DNA from: Palsa-147 sp049279675
Lineage (GTDB): Bacteria > Acidobacteriota > Terriglobia > Acidiferrales > UBA7541
Direction: 5' to 3'
Assembly (NCBI GenBank): GCA_049279675.1
Contig: JBAPOP010000117.1
Span: 1-48,044 of the forward strand
DNA: 48,044 nucleotides
Both the position numbers and the translations under genes were made by a program. Positions 31,618 to 41,081 of the stretch are shown here, piece after piece. The notes below the pieces were generated by a model, which was given only the letters and a program-made list of their open reading frames with translations, was not told the DNA's origin and did no database searches. The first letter of the stretch is position 1, and each line of letters begins with the position of its first letter.

Positions 31618-32790
31618 ATGAAGCAAGCGTGTTTCTTTCGCGCGCCTGCCGGATTGGGCGTATTTCCGGTGGTCGCTTGCGCAGCTTTTTTGAGCGCTGT
31701 ATCTGTCTGCGTGGCGGGTTGCGGATCTTCCGCGACAGACCCGGTGGCCGAGGCGCCGCCGCCCGCGCAGGTTGAGCACGAACAGGATCTCAACGTCATC
31801 CAAGTCGACCATCCTGAGCAATTCCCATTGGTCGCAGCGATCCAGCATGACGCCGCATCGCAATTGGTCGTGACGGGAAGCGTAAATCCGGACGTCGCTC
31901 GTACAGTACCAGTGATTTCGCTGGCGACCGGGCGCGTCGTCGAGATTCGCGCACGGCTCGGTGACACGGTGCAGAAGGGCCAACTCCTCCTGCGCGTTCG
32001 AAGCGACGATGTTTCCGCGGGATTCTCAGACTACCGCAAAGCCGTCGCCGACGAACTTCTCGCACGCAAGCAACTCACCCGCGCGAACGATCTTTACGCG
32101 CACGGCGCCATCGCGGAGGCAGATCTTGAAGCCGCGCAAAACGGAGAAGACGATGCGAAAGTCACCCTAGAAACCGCCACGGAACATCTTCGGCTGCTCG
32201 GCAACGATCCCGAGCATCCGAGCGGAATCGTTGACATCGTCGCTCCCGTTTCGGGCGTGATTACCGACCAGCAAGTCACGAATGCGGCCGGCGTGCAGGG
32301 CTTGTCCTCTCCGAACCCATTCACGATCTCTGATCTGTCCTACGTGTGGATCGTATGCGACGTCTACGAAAACGTCTTGCCCGGAGTGCACGTTGGTGAG
32401 ACCGCAGACATCAAGTTGAACGGGTATCCAGACCGAGTCCTGAAGGGAACGATCAGCAACATCGGCGCGATTCTCGATCCGACGATTCGCGCGGCAAAAG
32501 TTCGGATTGAAGTCCGCAACCCGGGATTTTTACGTCCGGGCATGTTTGCCACGGCCACTTTCCACGGCCAGAAACTAGAAGTTCACACGGCAATTCCTAC
32601 GACCGCAATCTTGCATTTGCACGACCGCGACTGGGTTTTCGTTCCTGCGGGAGATAAGAAATTTCAGCGCGTGGAAATCGTCAGCGGAAACACGCTACCC
32701 GGAAACATGCAGGAAGTCATCTCGGGCGTAAAGCCCAGTGCTCAGGTCATTCAGAACGCACTCGTATTCGAAAACGCGGTGGAGCAGTAA
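31618..32790 (+). CDS. RND efflux periplasmic adaptor lipoprotein (CzcB/CusB-like), system 1
   Basis: A 390-residue adaptor with a lipoprotein-type signal (SVCVAGC at about residues 31-37). The mature region shows the CzcB/CusB pattern: ATGRVVEIRARLGDTVQKGQ, helical hairpin with LYAHGAIAEADLEAAQNG, second lipoyl half VDIVAPVSGVITDQQV, barrel ADIKLNGYPDRVLKGTISNIG and the C-terminal membrane-proximal domain. It links the inner-membrane pump to an outer-membrane channel. GTGAGGATTT precedes the ATG. Its stop is immediately followed by the pump ATG (32791), so the two are tightly coupled. Confidence 0.92.
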   Translation: MKQACFFRAPAGLGVFPVVACAAFLSAVSVCVAGCGSSATDPVAEAPPPAQVEHEQDLNVIQVDHPEQFPLVAAIQHDAASQLVVTGSVNPDVARTVPVISLATGRVVEIRARLGDTVQKGQLLLRVRSDDVSAGFSDYRKAVADELLARKQLTRANDLYAHGAIAEADLEAAQNGEDDAKVTLETATEHLRLLGNDPEHPSGIVDIVAPVSGVITDQQVTNAAGVQGLSSPNPFTISDLSYVWIVCDVYENVLPGVHVGETADIKLNGYPDRVLKGTISNIGAILDPTIRAAKVRIEVRNPGFLRPGMFATATFHGQKLEVHTAIPTTAILHLHDRDWVFVPAGDKKFQRVEIVSGNTLPGNMQEVISGVKPSAQVIQNALVFENAVEQ

Positions 32791-35700
32791 ATGATACCGA
32801 AGCTCGTCGATTTTGCTTTGGGGAATCGTTTTCTTGTCCTGGCAGCGGCACTTGTGCTGTTTGGATGGGGCGCGATTTCATTCCACCAACTGCCCGTCGA
32901 AGCCTATCCCGACGTGGCAGACAATTATGTGGAGATCATTACGCAATGGCCGGGAATCTCTGCGGAACAAATCGAGCAACAAGTCACGATACCGCTAGAA
33001 ATTTCGATGAACGGCATCCCGCACGTGACTCATCTGCGATCGTTCTCATTATTTGGACTCTCGGACCTCAAACTGATCTTCGATGATGAAGAAGAGAATG
33101 CCTGGGATCGAGAGCGAGTTCTCGAAAGGCTCTCGCAAGTGACGTTGCCCACTGGAGTGACGCCGCAGATGGGCACCGACTGGAGTCCTGTAGGGCAAAT
33201 CTACTTTTTCACGCTACGCAGCACAAATCCTCAATACGACGCGATGGAGTTGAAGTCTATCGAAGACTGGGTGGTGGAGAAGAATTTCAAAGCCGTACCC
33301 AACGTCGTTGATGTATCAAGCTTCGGCGGTCCCACTCGCGAATATCAAGTCCGTGTTGATCCGAACAAATTGATCGCTTACGGGCTCAGCCTCGCCCAAG
33401 TGGAGCAACAGCTGACGAATAACAATGCCAACGCGGGCGGCAGCTTTATCGAAGCAGGGCTCCAGCAAGTGAACATTCGTGAAGTGGGTCTGGTAGAGAA
33501 CGTGGGTGACATCGAAAACACCGTCATTATGACGAAGACGGGCACGCCGCTGCGCGTGAAGGATATTGCCGAGGTCGCACAAGGGCCGAAGATTCGCCTC
33601 GGGCAATTCGCCCGCGCAATCCATCGCGAAGACGGCAAAATTGTCGATAACGACGACGTGGTTTCAGGGATCGTGCTCTTGCGTAAGGGCGCAAATGCGG
33701 ACGAGGCACTCGCGGGAATCCACGCGAAGGTAAAAGAGTTAAATGATCGCCTTCTGCCACCCGGCGTAAAAGTGGTTCCCTTCATCGACCGTAGCGACCT
33801 GGTGCACTTCACTACGGATACAGTGCTCCACAATCTTACGGTTGGCATTATTCTCGTCGCGATCGTTCTCTTTCTTTTTCTCGGAAACATTCGCGGAGCA
33901 ATTATCGTCGCTTTGACGATCCCGTTCTCACTGTTGTTCGCCGCAACGTGCTTGAACCTAAAAGGCATTCCCGCAAACCTGCTGTCTCTCGGAGCGCTGG
34001 ATTTTGGAATGGTTGTGGATGGCGCTGTCGTAATGGTCGAAAACATCGTCCGGCATCTCACCCAGCGTCAAAACGGAAACACTTCGAAGACCACAATTGA
34101 AGTGATCGGGCAGGCTGCGCATGAGGTCCAGCGTCCTGTGTTTTACGCAATCGCAATCATCATCACAGCGTACTTGCCCATTTTTACTTTGCAGCGCGTC
34201 GAGGGGCGCCTCTTCAAGCCGATGGCCTGGACTGTCGCGTTCGCACTTCTCGGTGCCATCGCATTTTCGATTGTCATTGCGCCGGTACTGGCGAGTTTTT
34301 TCTTCGGGAAGGGCGTACACGAATGGCGGAATCCAGTGATGGAATTCTTGAAGACGAGGTATCGCGAAGCTGCGCGATGGGCTATTGAGAATCGTGTTAT
34401 CACGGTTGGCGTGGCGGTCGCGGGCTTGCTCGTCGCGATTTTTCTCACTCTGGGCGGCGTGATCGGTTCTGAGTTCCTGCCCCATCTGGATGAAGGCGCG
34501 CTCTGGGTGCGCGGCACTCTTGCTCCCAGCACAGGACCTACTGAAGGTATTCGCCTATCGAATCAGGCTCGCGTCGTGCTCTGCTCATTTCCCGAGGTGC
34601 CTCAATGCACCAGCCAAGTTGGGCGTCCCGACGACGGCACGGACACCACAGGTTTTTTCAATACCGAGTATTTCGTGGATCTGAAGCCCAAGGAACAATG
34701 GCGGCCAGCATTTCACCAGGACAAAGATGAAGTGATTGCCGCGATGGATCGCGAGCTCGAAAAAATCCCCGGCGTAACGTGGGGATTTTCCCAACCCATT
34801 GAAGACAATATGGAAGAGGCGGTCAGTGGCGTGAAGGGCGAACTGGCAACGAAAGTCTACGGAGATGATTTGAAGGTTCTCGAAGAAAAGGCCGATCAGA
34901 TCGTGAACACGATGCGGCAGGTGAAGGGAATCGAGGATCTCGGGGTCTTTCGCGCTCTCGGCCAACCGAATATCAATTTCGAGGTGGACCGCGAACAAGC
35001 TGCGCGCTACCAAATCAACGTCGCGGATATTCAGGACGCCATTCAAACCGCCGCCGGTGGCACCGCTCTCACTCAGGTATTGCAGGGTGAGGCGCGATAC
35101 GATCTAGTCTTGCGTTATCTCCCGCAGTACCGCACAACCAAGGAAGCCATCGAGAACATTCGTTTGCTGTCGCCTTCTGGCGAGCGCGTCTCTCTTGCAC
35201 AGCTTTGCAAAATCAAAGAGCGGGACGGCGGTTCGGAAATCTACCGTGAGGGAAACCAGCGTTACGTCGCGATCAAGTACAGCGTCCGCGGCCGCGATCT
35301 TGGCAGCGCCGTCGAGGAAGCGATCAAGAAAGTAAACGCGCAGGTTCAATTGCCGCGCGGCTATCACATCGATTGGGAAGGCGAATACGAAAGCGAGAAG
35401 CGCGCCGAAGCGCGACTGCTCGTCATCGTGCCGTTAACGATCCTCATGATTTTCTTGATTCTGTACATGATGTTTCGCTCTCCAAAGTGGGCTGCGCTTA
35501 TTCTCGCTACAGTCGTGATGGGCAGCTTCGGCGGGTTGTTAGCTCTCCTATTCACCAGAACGCACTTCAGCGTTTCGTCGGGCGTCGGCTTCCTCGCGCT
35601 TTTTGGCGTCTCAGTTCAAACGGGCGTGATTATGCTCGAGTACATCAACCAGCTTCGCGCCCGAGGACACTCGATCGAGGATTCCGCGATTGAAGGAGCC

Positions 35701-35940
35701 GTCCTGCGGCTCCGCCCGATCATGATGACGATGCTTGTGGCGACGTTGGGTTTACTACCCGCAGCGCTGTCGCACGCCATTGGCTCCGATTCGCAGAGGC
35801 CCTTCGCGATTGTTATCGTCGGAGGGTTGATGGTCAATCTGGCAATGAGCATTTTTATTTTGCCCACTCTGTACGTTTGGTTCGCGCGCGAAGGAGATGA
35901 ACTTCCCGAGGTCGAGCCGGAGTTTGAAACGGGCGCGTAG
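32791..35940 (+). CDS. Heavy-metal-type RND efflux pump (CzcA/CusA family), system 1
   Basis: The 1049-residue protein has the standard RND plan: TM1 near the N-terminus, two large periplasmic loops, and helices 2-6 and 8-12. The proton-relay region in TM4 reads DFGMVVDGAVVMVEN, with both Asp residues and the Glu of the HME (heavy-metal efflux) subfamily; this resembles CzcA more than CusA. Other conserved stretches are YPDVADNYVEIITQWPG near the start and SGVGFLALFGVSVQTGVIML in the C-terminal half. It should export divalent cations or related compounds by proton antiport. No metal-specific regulator or TolC-like gene is adjacent, so substrate is undetermined. Confidence 0.93.
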   Translation: MIPKLVDFALGNRFLVLAAALVLFGWGAISFHQLPVEAYPDVADNYVEIITQWPGISAEQIEQQVTIPLEISMNGIPHVTHLRSFSLFGLSDLKLIFDDEEENAWDRERVLERLSQVTLPTGVTPQMGTDWSPVGQIYFFTLRSTNPQYDAMELKSIEDWVVEKNFKAVPNVVDVSSFGGPTREYQVRVDPNKLIAYGLSLAQVEQQLTNNNANAGGSFIEAGLQQVNIREVGLVENVGDIENTVIMTKTGTPLRVKDIAEVAQGPKIRLGQFARAIHREDGKIVDNDDVVSGIVLLRKGANADEALAGIHAKVKELNDRLLPPGVKVVPFIDRSDLVHFTTDTVLHNLTVGIILVAIVLFLFLGNIRGAIIVALTIPFSLLFAATCLNLKGIPANLLSLGALDFGMVVDGAVVMVENIVRHLTQRQNGNTSKTTIEVIGQAAHEVQRPVFYAIAIIITAYLPIFTLQRVEGRLFKPMAWTVAFALLGAIAFSIVIAPVLASFFFGKGVHEWRNPVMEFLKTRYREAARWAIENRVITVGVAVAGLLVAIFLTLGGVIGSEFLPHLDEGALWVRGTLAPSTGPTEGIRLSNQARVVLCSFPEVPQCTSQVGRPDDGTDTTGFFNTEYFVDLKPKEQWRPAFHQDKDEVIAAMDRELEKIPGVTWGFSQPIEDNMEEAVSGVKGELATKVYGDDLKVLEEKADQIVNTMRQVKGIEDLGVFRALGQPNINFEVDREQAARYQINVADIQDAIQTAAGGTALTQVLQGEARYDLVLRYLPQYRTTKEAIENIRLLSPSGERVSLAQLCKIKERDGGSEIYREGNQRYVAIKYSVRGRDLGSAVEEAIKKVNAQVQLPRGYHIDWEGEYESEKRAEARLLVIVPLTILMIFLILYMMFRSPKWAALILATVVMGSFGGLLALLFTRTHFSVSSGVGFLALFGVSVQTGVIMLEYINQLRARGHSIEDSAIEGAVLRLRPIMMTMLVATLGLLPAALSHAIGSDSQRPFAIVIVGGLMVNLAMSIFILPTLYVWFAREGDELPEVEPEFETGA

Positions 35941-36207
35941 ATCGCATTACTGCCATTACAATCGCTGGCGATCCAGGCCATTCCGCTAATTCGATAGGGC
36001 CAGGTCCTTCAATTCTTGTTCCCGGTATTCACCACTGTGTGACATCTCTTTTTCAGGGAACTTAGTTCTCAGTGTAGAGTAATAGTGCATGGATAGGAGT
36101 CTCTCAGTGTCAATCCGCGCACGCATGGGCGCAAATTGCGAGTCACGAGCGATGGACTGTGCAGAGCACTTGGTCTTCTTCGCCGTCGTAATTAGGACCG
36201 CTCAGGC

Positions 36208-37311
36208 ATGAGGCAGCTCTTAGTCTCGATCATGTTGGCGGCGGGTATGTTTGCGTGCGGCAGCCCGGCTGAGCAGAAGCCTGCGCCCACTCCCGATTCT
36301 AGCAGTGCGCCGACCGATATTTCGATTCCGCCGAATTCATCCGGTGTACAAACAATCGTCGTAGCGCAAAAATCCGTACCCGACTACCTCGAGATTGCGG
36401 GTCGCATCCAACCTGATCCGACGAAAGTTATTCACGTCTACCCGCCGCTTGGCGGAAGAGTTACATCGGTGGAAGTCCGTCCGGGCGATCACGTGCGCCG
36501 CGGCCAGGAGATTGCGACTCTCGACAGCAGCGATGTCGCATCGGCTCGATCGGATTATCAGAAGTCGCGCACGGACGCGGAGCTGAAGGCGCGGGCACTT
36601 GTTCGCGCCGCCGACCTATATCAACACAACGCAATCGCGGAGAAGGATTATCAGCAAGCCGTCGCGGACGATCAGATGGCAAAATCCGAACTCGACCGGG
36701 CCCGCACGCAACTGAAAGTCCTCGGCGTATCGCCCGACGGCGCGATGGATAGCTTGAGCGTGACGGCGCCGCGCGATGCCGTGGTGCTCGATGTCGGCGC
36801 CGCGCCAGGAGAATTCTCGAAATCGCTTGATGCGCCTGCGCCGTTGTGCACGCTCGCCGACCTGTCTACAGTCTGGGTAATGGGCGACGTCTACGAAAAA
36901 GATATCGTCGGCGTGAAAGCCGGTGACCGCGCGGAGATTTCCGTCAGCGCCTATCCGGATCAGAAATTGGAAGGGGCGGTTGGCAACGTAGGCGACGCGA
37001 TTGATCCAGTGACTCACGCGCTGCGGCTTCGCGTTATTCTCCCGAACCCGGGTGACAGGCTCAAACCGGAAATGTTCGCTTCGATCCGCGTTTTGCGCTC
37101 GACCGTGCGCGGAATCCAAGTCCCCACGAGTGCGCTGCTGCGAGAATCGGGCGGGGTCTTTGTCTTCGTTCAAAAATCTCCAGGACATTTTGAAAAGCGG
37201 CCGGTCACTCTCGGGCGCGCCGTCGGCTCCGACATAGAGGTCACGGCCGGTTTGCAGGCTGGCGAAACTGTAGTGACTGAAGGAGCCCTTCTGGTGCGGG
37301 CGGCCAGCTAG
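36208..37311 (+). CDS. RND efflux periplasmic adaptor lipoprotein, system 2
   Basis: A 367-residue adaptor with lipobox MFACG in MRQLLVSIMLAAGMFACGS. Motifs include GGRVTSVEVRPGDHVRRGQE, the hairpin segment DLYQHNAIAEKDYQQAV, VTAPRDAVVLDVGAAPGEF and PNPGDRLKPEMFASIRVL. It is paralogous to the adaptor at 31618 but clearly divergent. Its pump follows after 9 nt. The 267-bp gap between the system-1 pump and this gene contains only a weak 40-codon frame (36089-36211) that overlaps this ATG, and no recognisable operator. Confidence 0.91.
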   Translation: MRQLLVSIMLAAGMFACGSPAEQKPAPTPDSSSAPTDISIPPNSSGVQTIVVAQKSVPDYLEIAGRIQPDPTKVIHVYPPLGGRVTSVEVRPGDHVRRGQEIATLDSSDVASARSDYQKSRTDAELKARALVRAADLYQHNAIAEKDYQQAVADDQMAKSELDRARTQLKVLGVSPDGAMDSLSVTAPRDAVVLDVGAAPGEFSKSLDAPAPLCTLADLSTVWVMGDVYEKDIVGVKAGDRAEISVSAYPDQKLEGAVGNVGDAIDPVTHALRLRVILPNPGDRLKPEMFASIRVLRSTVRGIQVPTSALLRESGGVFVFVQKSPGHFEKRPVTLGRAVGSDIEVTAGLQAGETVVTEGALLVRAAS

Positions 37312-37320
37312 CGACCAGCC

Positions 37321-40300
37321 ATGCGAGCCTTGACCCGCTACCTTCTGGACTTCCGCCCTATCGTCATTCTGGCGCTGGTGGCGTGGCTCGCCGGCGGGCT
37401 CTATATTTTTCTCCGCCTTAATATCGAAGCGTATCCCGACCCCTCGCCGCCGCTCGTCGAAGTGATTACGCAGAATCCCGCGTGGTCTGCGGAAGAGATG
37501 GAACGCCAGATTACGGTTCCGGAAGAAACTACGCTCTTCGGTATTCCACACATCGATTACATTCGTTCAATCAGCGTATTCGGCTTGAGCGATGTAAAAC
37601 TCTATTTCGATTACGACAGCGAGTACCTTTGGGATCGCCAGGAAGTTTTGAATCGCTTGCAGCTCGTGACGCTGCCGCAGAATCTCACGCCGCAACTTTC
37701 TCCCTGGTCGCCGATCGGCGAAATCTACCGCTACAAACTCGAAGGCAAAGGCTATTCGCTGAATGAACTGAAGGCAACGCAGGATTGGTTCGTTACGCGC
37801 GAGCTCAAGCAAGTGCCTGGGATAATTGACATCACCACATTCGGCGGGACGACGAAGCAATATCAGGCAGAAATCGATCCGCGAAAGCTACTGCAATATG
37901 GCGTGCCACTACCGCAGGTGGTCAGCGCAGTCGCCGCGAGCAATTCAAACGCGGGCGGGAACTACCTGACGTATGGCAGCCAGAGCGTCAATATCCGCGG
38001 GCTCGGCTTGCTTCGCGGCCTTGAAGATATGCGAAATATCGTGCTGGCATCGCACAACGGCGTGCCAGTGTTTCTCCGCGACATTGGCGACGTCCATGAA
38101 GGGTATCAGCCGCGCTTGGGCGTGGTCGGTGCCGACGCACAGAACGACATCGTCGAAGGAATCGTTTTATTGCAGCGCGGCGAGAAATCGCTTCCGGCGC
38201 TCGCGGCCCTCCGAGTGAAGGTGAATCAGCTCAATAATGGTTTGCTGCCACACGGAATTCATATCGTCCCGATCTACGATCGTACCGACCTGATCAACGT
38301 CACGACGGGCACTGTGCGCCACGTGGTCCTGTTGGGTCTCATCCTCGTAACGACCGTGTTGCTTTTGTTTCTCGGCGATATCCGCTTGTCGCTCATCACC
38401 GCGCTCGCGATTCCTTGCTCGCTGCTGTTTGCCTTCGCGCTGATGGTGAGCACCGGCGTCTCAGCGAACCTAATATCCATCGGTGCGATTGATTTCGGAA
38501 TTCTCGTCGATGCCGCGATTATCGTGCTCGAACGTGTTCATCGCCGCTTGCAGACGATTCGTCCCAATGAGCAGGTTTTCGACGTGATTGCCGATGCCAC
38601 CGCCGCGGCCGCAACGCCCGTGCTGTTCTCGGTGATGGTCATCATTGTCGCGTTGATTCCGCTGTTCACCATGCGCGGCGTCCCCGGGAAGATTTTCGCG
38701 CCCATGTCGGCAACATACGGCTACGCATTGCTCGGAGCGCTGCTGTTTTCGCTGCTGATTGCGCCGACGCTTGCTTCGTTTGGAGCGAAGAAAGCAGAAG
38801 TGCTGGTCGAGGCGGTTGCGGGCGAGCATCATCGTGCGAAAGAAAAGACAACTTTCATCGTTACGTGGTTGCACCTGCGGTACGCGCGATTGTTGCCGCG
38901 GGTGATCGCCCGTCGCCGAGCCGTCCTTGCCGTGGCACTCGTCGTGTTTGCAGCGACTGTCGGTGTGATGTTCTTTCTCGGCGGCGAATTCATGCCGCAA
39001 CTCGAAGAAGGCAATCTCTGGGTGCGCGCCGTCCTGCCGCAGGATGTTTCGCTCGAATCGGCGACGAGTTTATCCAACGACATTCGCACGATCCTGCGCG
39101 ATTTTCCCGTCGTGACGCAGGTCGTCTCTCAGCTTGGCCGGCCGGATGACGGCACCGACATCACCACTTTCAACAACATCGAATTTTTCGTGCAGCTCGA
39201 GCCCTCCGATCGCTGGGGCAAGCTGACAAAGCCTGAATTGATTCGGCAGATGAACGAACGCCTGGCCAAGTTTCCGGGCATTGATTTCAATTTCTCGCAA
39301 AATATTCAAGACAACGTCGAAGAGGCGATGTCCGGTGTAAAAGGCGAGAACTCGCTCAAGCTTTTCGGTGACGATATCGACGTTCTCGTCGCTAAGGCCG
39401 GCGAAATCCGCGACAAGATGGCCGGCGTCCGCGGCGTCACGGATCTCGGCGTTTTCCCTGAAACGGGCCAGCCGCAATTGATCGTAGCCATCGATCGCAC
39501 CGCAAGCGCGCGCTACGGATTGATGGCGGCCGACATCAATTCGGCGGTTCAGGCGGCAGTGGGTGGGCAGGCGGCCACCGAAATTCTCGAGGGCGACCGC
39601 CGTTTCGATTTTGTCATTCGATATAAGCCGGAGTATCGGCAAAGTCCGGAAGCCATTCGCAGTATCCTGCTTCCGACGCCGGACGGCAGCAGCGTTCCGC
39701 TGGGCCAGGTGGCCCATGTGGATTTGCAATCGGGCGCCTTTATGATCTATCGCGAAAATGGGCGGCGTTATATTCCCGTGAAATTCAGCGTTCGCGGCCG
39801 CGACCTCGCGAGCACGATGAACGAAGTTGAGGACACGCTAGCGGGGAAAGTCAAATTGCCGGAGGGCTACCACTACGAGTGGGCGGGTGAATATGATGCC
39901 CTGCGGAAGGAACAGAAGCGGCTCGCGATCGTTCTCCCCATCAGCCTGCTGATTATTCTCGCATTGTTGTTCATGACGTTCCAGTCGCTGCGCGACGCGC
40001 TTTTGATTCTAGCCACTCTTCCATTTTGCGCCATCGGTGGCGTGCTTGCTCTCGCTGTGACCGGCACGCCTTTCAGTATTTCCGCGGCTGTGGGGTTCGC
40101 TTCGATCATCGGCGTTGCGACGCTCGGCGGCGTGGTGTTCCTATCCGGCATTCGCCAGGGATTAAAGCGCTCGCACGTCCCCGGCGGCATCGAAAGAGGC
40201 GCGCTCGCAGAGATGCGTGCCGTGATGATGGCCTGTACGGCGGCGGGACTTGGGCTTCTGCCGGCCGCGCTTTCAACCGGAATCGGCGCTCAAGCTCAGC

Positions 40301-40440
40301 AACCCCTCGCGCGCGTGGTTGTCGGCGGCATGGTGACCTCGCCACTTGCGATTCTGCTTCTCCTTCCAGTTTTTGTTCGATTTGGCCAGCGCGATGATGA
40401 GTTTCGCACCGAACCCGACGCGACGCCGAAACTGACCTAG
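37321..40440 (+). CDS. Heavy-metal-type RND efflux pump (CzcA/CusA family), system 2
   Basis: A 1039-residue RND pump paralogous to the one at 32791. TM4 reads DFGILVDAAIIVLER, again retaining the two Asp and the Glu of HME pumps but with a different context (DAAIIVLER versus DGAVVMVEN). N-terminal YPDPSPPLVEVITQNPAW and C-terminal SISAAVGFASIIGVATLGG are typical. The pump lies 9 nt after its adaptor. Divergence between the two pumps suggests distinct substrates rather than a recent duplication. No outer-membrane factor is encoded within the visible flank. Confidence 0.92.
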   Translation: MRALTRYLLDFRPIVILALVAWLAGGLYIFLRLNIEAYPDPSPPLVEVITQNPAWSAEEMERQITVPEETTLFGIPHIDYIRSISVFGLSDVKLYFDYDSEYLWDRQEVLNRLQLVTLPQNLTPQLSPWSPIGEIYRYKLEGKGYSLNELKATQDWFVTRELKQVPGIIDITTFGGTTKQYQAEIDPRKLLQYGVPLPQVVSAVAASNSNAGGNYLTYGSQSVNIRGLGLLRGLEDMRNIVLASHNGVPVFLRDIGDVHEGYQPRLGVVGADAQNDIVEGIVLLQRGEKSLPALAALRVKVNQLNNGLLPHGIHIVPIYDRTDLINVTTGTVRHVVLLGLILVTTVLLLFLGDIRLSLITALAIPCSLLFAFALMVSTGVSANLISIGAIDFGILVDAAIIVLERVHRRLQTIRPNEQVFDVIADATAAAATPVLFSVMVIIVALIPLFTMRGVPGKIFAPMSATYGYALLGALLFSLLIAPTLASFGAKKAEVLVEAVAGEHHRAKEKTTFIVTWLHLRYARLLPRVIARRRAVLAVALVVFAATVGVMFFLGGEFMPQLEEGNLWVRAVLPQDVSLESATSLSNDIRTILRDFPVVTQVVSQLGRPDDGTDITTFNNIEFFVQLEPSDRWGKLTKPELIRQMNERLAKFPGIDFNFSQNIQDNVEEAMSGVKGENSLKLFGDDIDVLVAKAGEIRDKMAGVRGVTDLGVFPETGQPQLIVAIDRTASARYGLMAADINSAVQAAVGGQAATEILEGDRRFDFVIRYKPEYRQSPEAIRSILLPTPDGSSVPLGQVAHVDLQSGAFMIYRENGRRYIPVKFSVRGRDLASTMNEVEDTLAGKVKLPEGYHYEWAGEYDALRKEQKRLAIVLPISLLIILALLFMTFQSLRDALLILATLPFCAIGGVLALAVTGTPFSISAAVGFASIIGVATLGGVVFLSGIRQGLKRSHVPGGIERGALAEMRAVMMACTAAGLGLLPAALSTGIGAQAQQPLARVVVGGMVTSPLAILLLLPVFVRFGQRDDEFRTEPDATPKLT

Positions 40441-40520
40441 AGTGCCGCTGAGCTGCCTCACGACCGTTGAGTTGCGCGACGACACAGCGCGCGCGTTTGA
40501 ACATGTGCCCGCGGCAACGA

Positions 40521-41045
40521 TTACTTCGCGGGTGGCGCGCCGGCGGCGAGAGCCGTCTTCACGGTATCCGGGATCTTGTCGGCACTTGCCAGCAACTGGC
40601 TCACTTGCCATAGCTGAGTTTCGCTTAGCTTTCCTTTGAAGCCGGGCATGCCCGTCGTGCGAATTCCGTTTGCTGCTTTCCAGTAAGTTTCCCACGCAGG
40701 GTCATCGGTCACGCCTGTTCCGCGAAACAACTGCGGCGGCTTTGGATACATTCCTTGCGCGATTGCTGTCGGAGGCTGGCTGGGCAAACCATGGCAGACC
40801 GCGCAATTCTGGCGATAGACTTCGGCGCCAGCGAGGAAATTCACTTCGTCGGCCGGCACGGGTGAATCCTGCGGTTTTTCGCTGCCGATCCTGGCGTGCA
40901 ATGCTTTGTGAGCAAGCGTCTTTTCGAAGGGCATATCCGGATCGGTCACCGCGACCGGCGCTCGACCCGTCGCGAAGTAGAAATAAATGCACGCAATTAC
41001 GGCAATAATTCCCAACAGAAATCCGACCACCAGGCCTTTGCCCAT
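40521..41045 (-). CDS. Membrane-anchored c-type cytochrome
   Basis: The 174-residue protein starts with an uncleaved anchor (MGKGLVVGFLLGIIAVIACI) and has a single cytochrome c domain. Heme motif CAVCH lies near residue 84, in EVYRQNCAVCHGLP, and the likely axial Met is in RTTGMPGFKGKL. It belongs to the cytochrome_CBB3/class I group and should transfer electrons at the periplasmic face. It is 37 bp downstream of the GH31 gene's end on the same strand, with no shared function evident. It is convergent with RND system 2. Confidence 0.9.
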   Translation of the reverse strand: MGKGLVVGFLLGIIAVIACIYFYFATGRAPVAVTDPDMPFEKTLAHKALHARIGSEKPQDSPVPADEVNFLAGAEVYRQNCAVCHGLPSQPPTAIAQGMYPKPPQLFRGTGVTDDPAWETYWKAANGIRTTGMPGFKGKLSETQLWQVSQLLASADKIPDTVKTALAAGAPPAK

Positions 41046-41081
41046 TTATCCTCTCCCGAAACGATTTGATTGCGCGGAACG

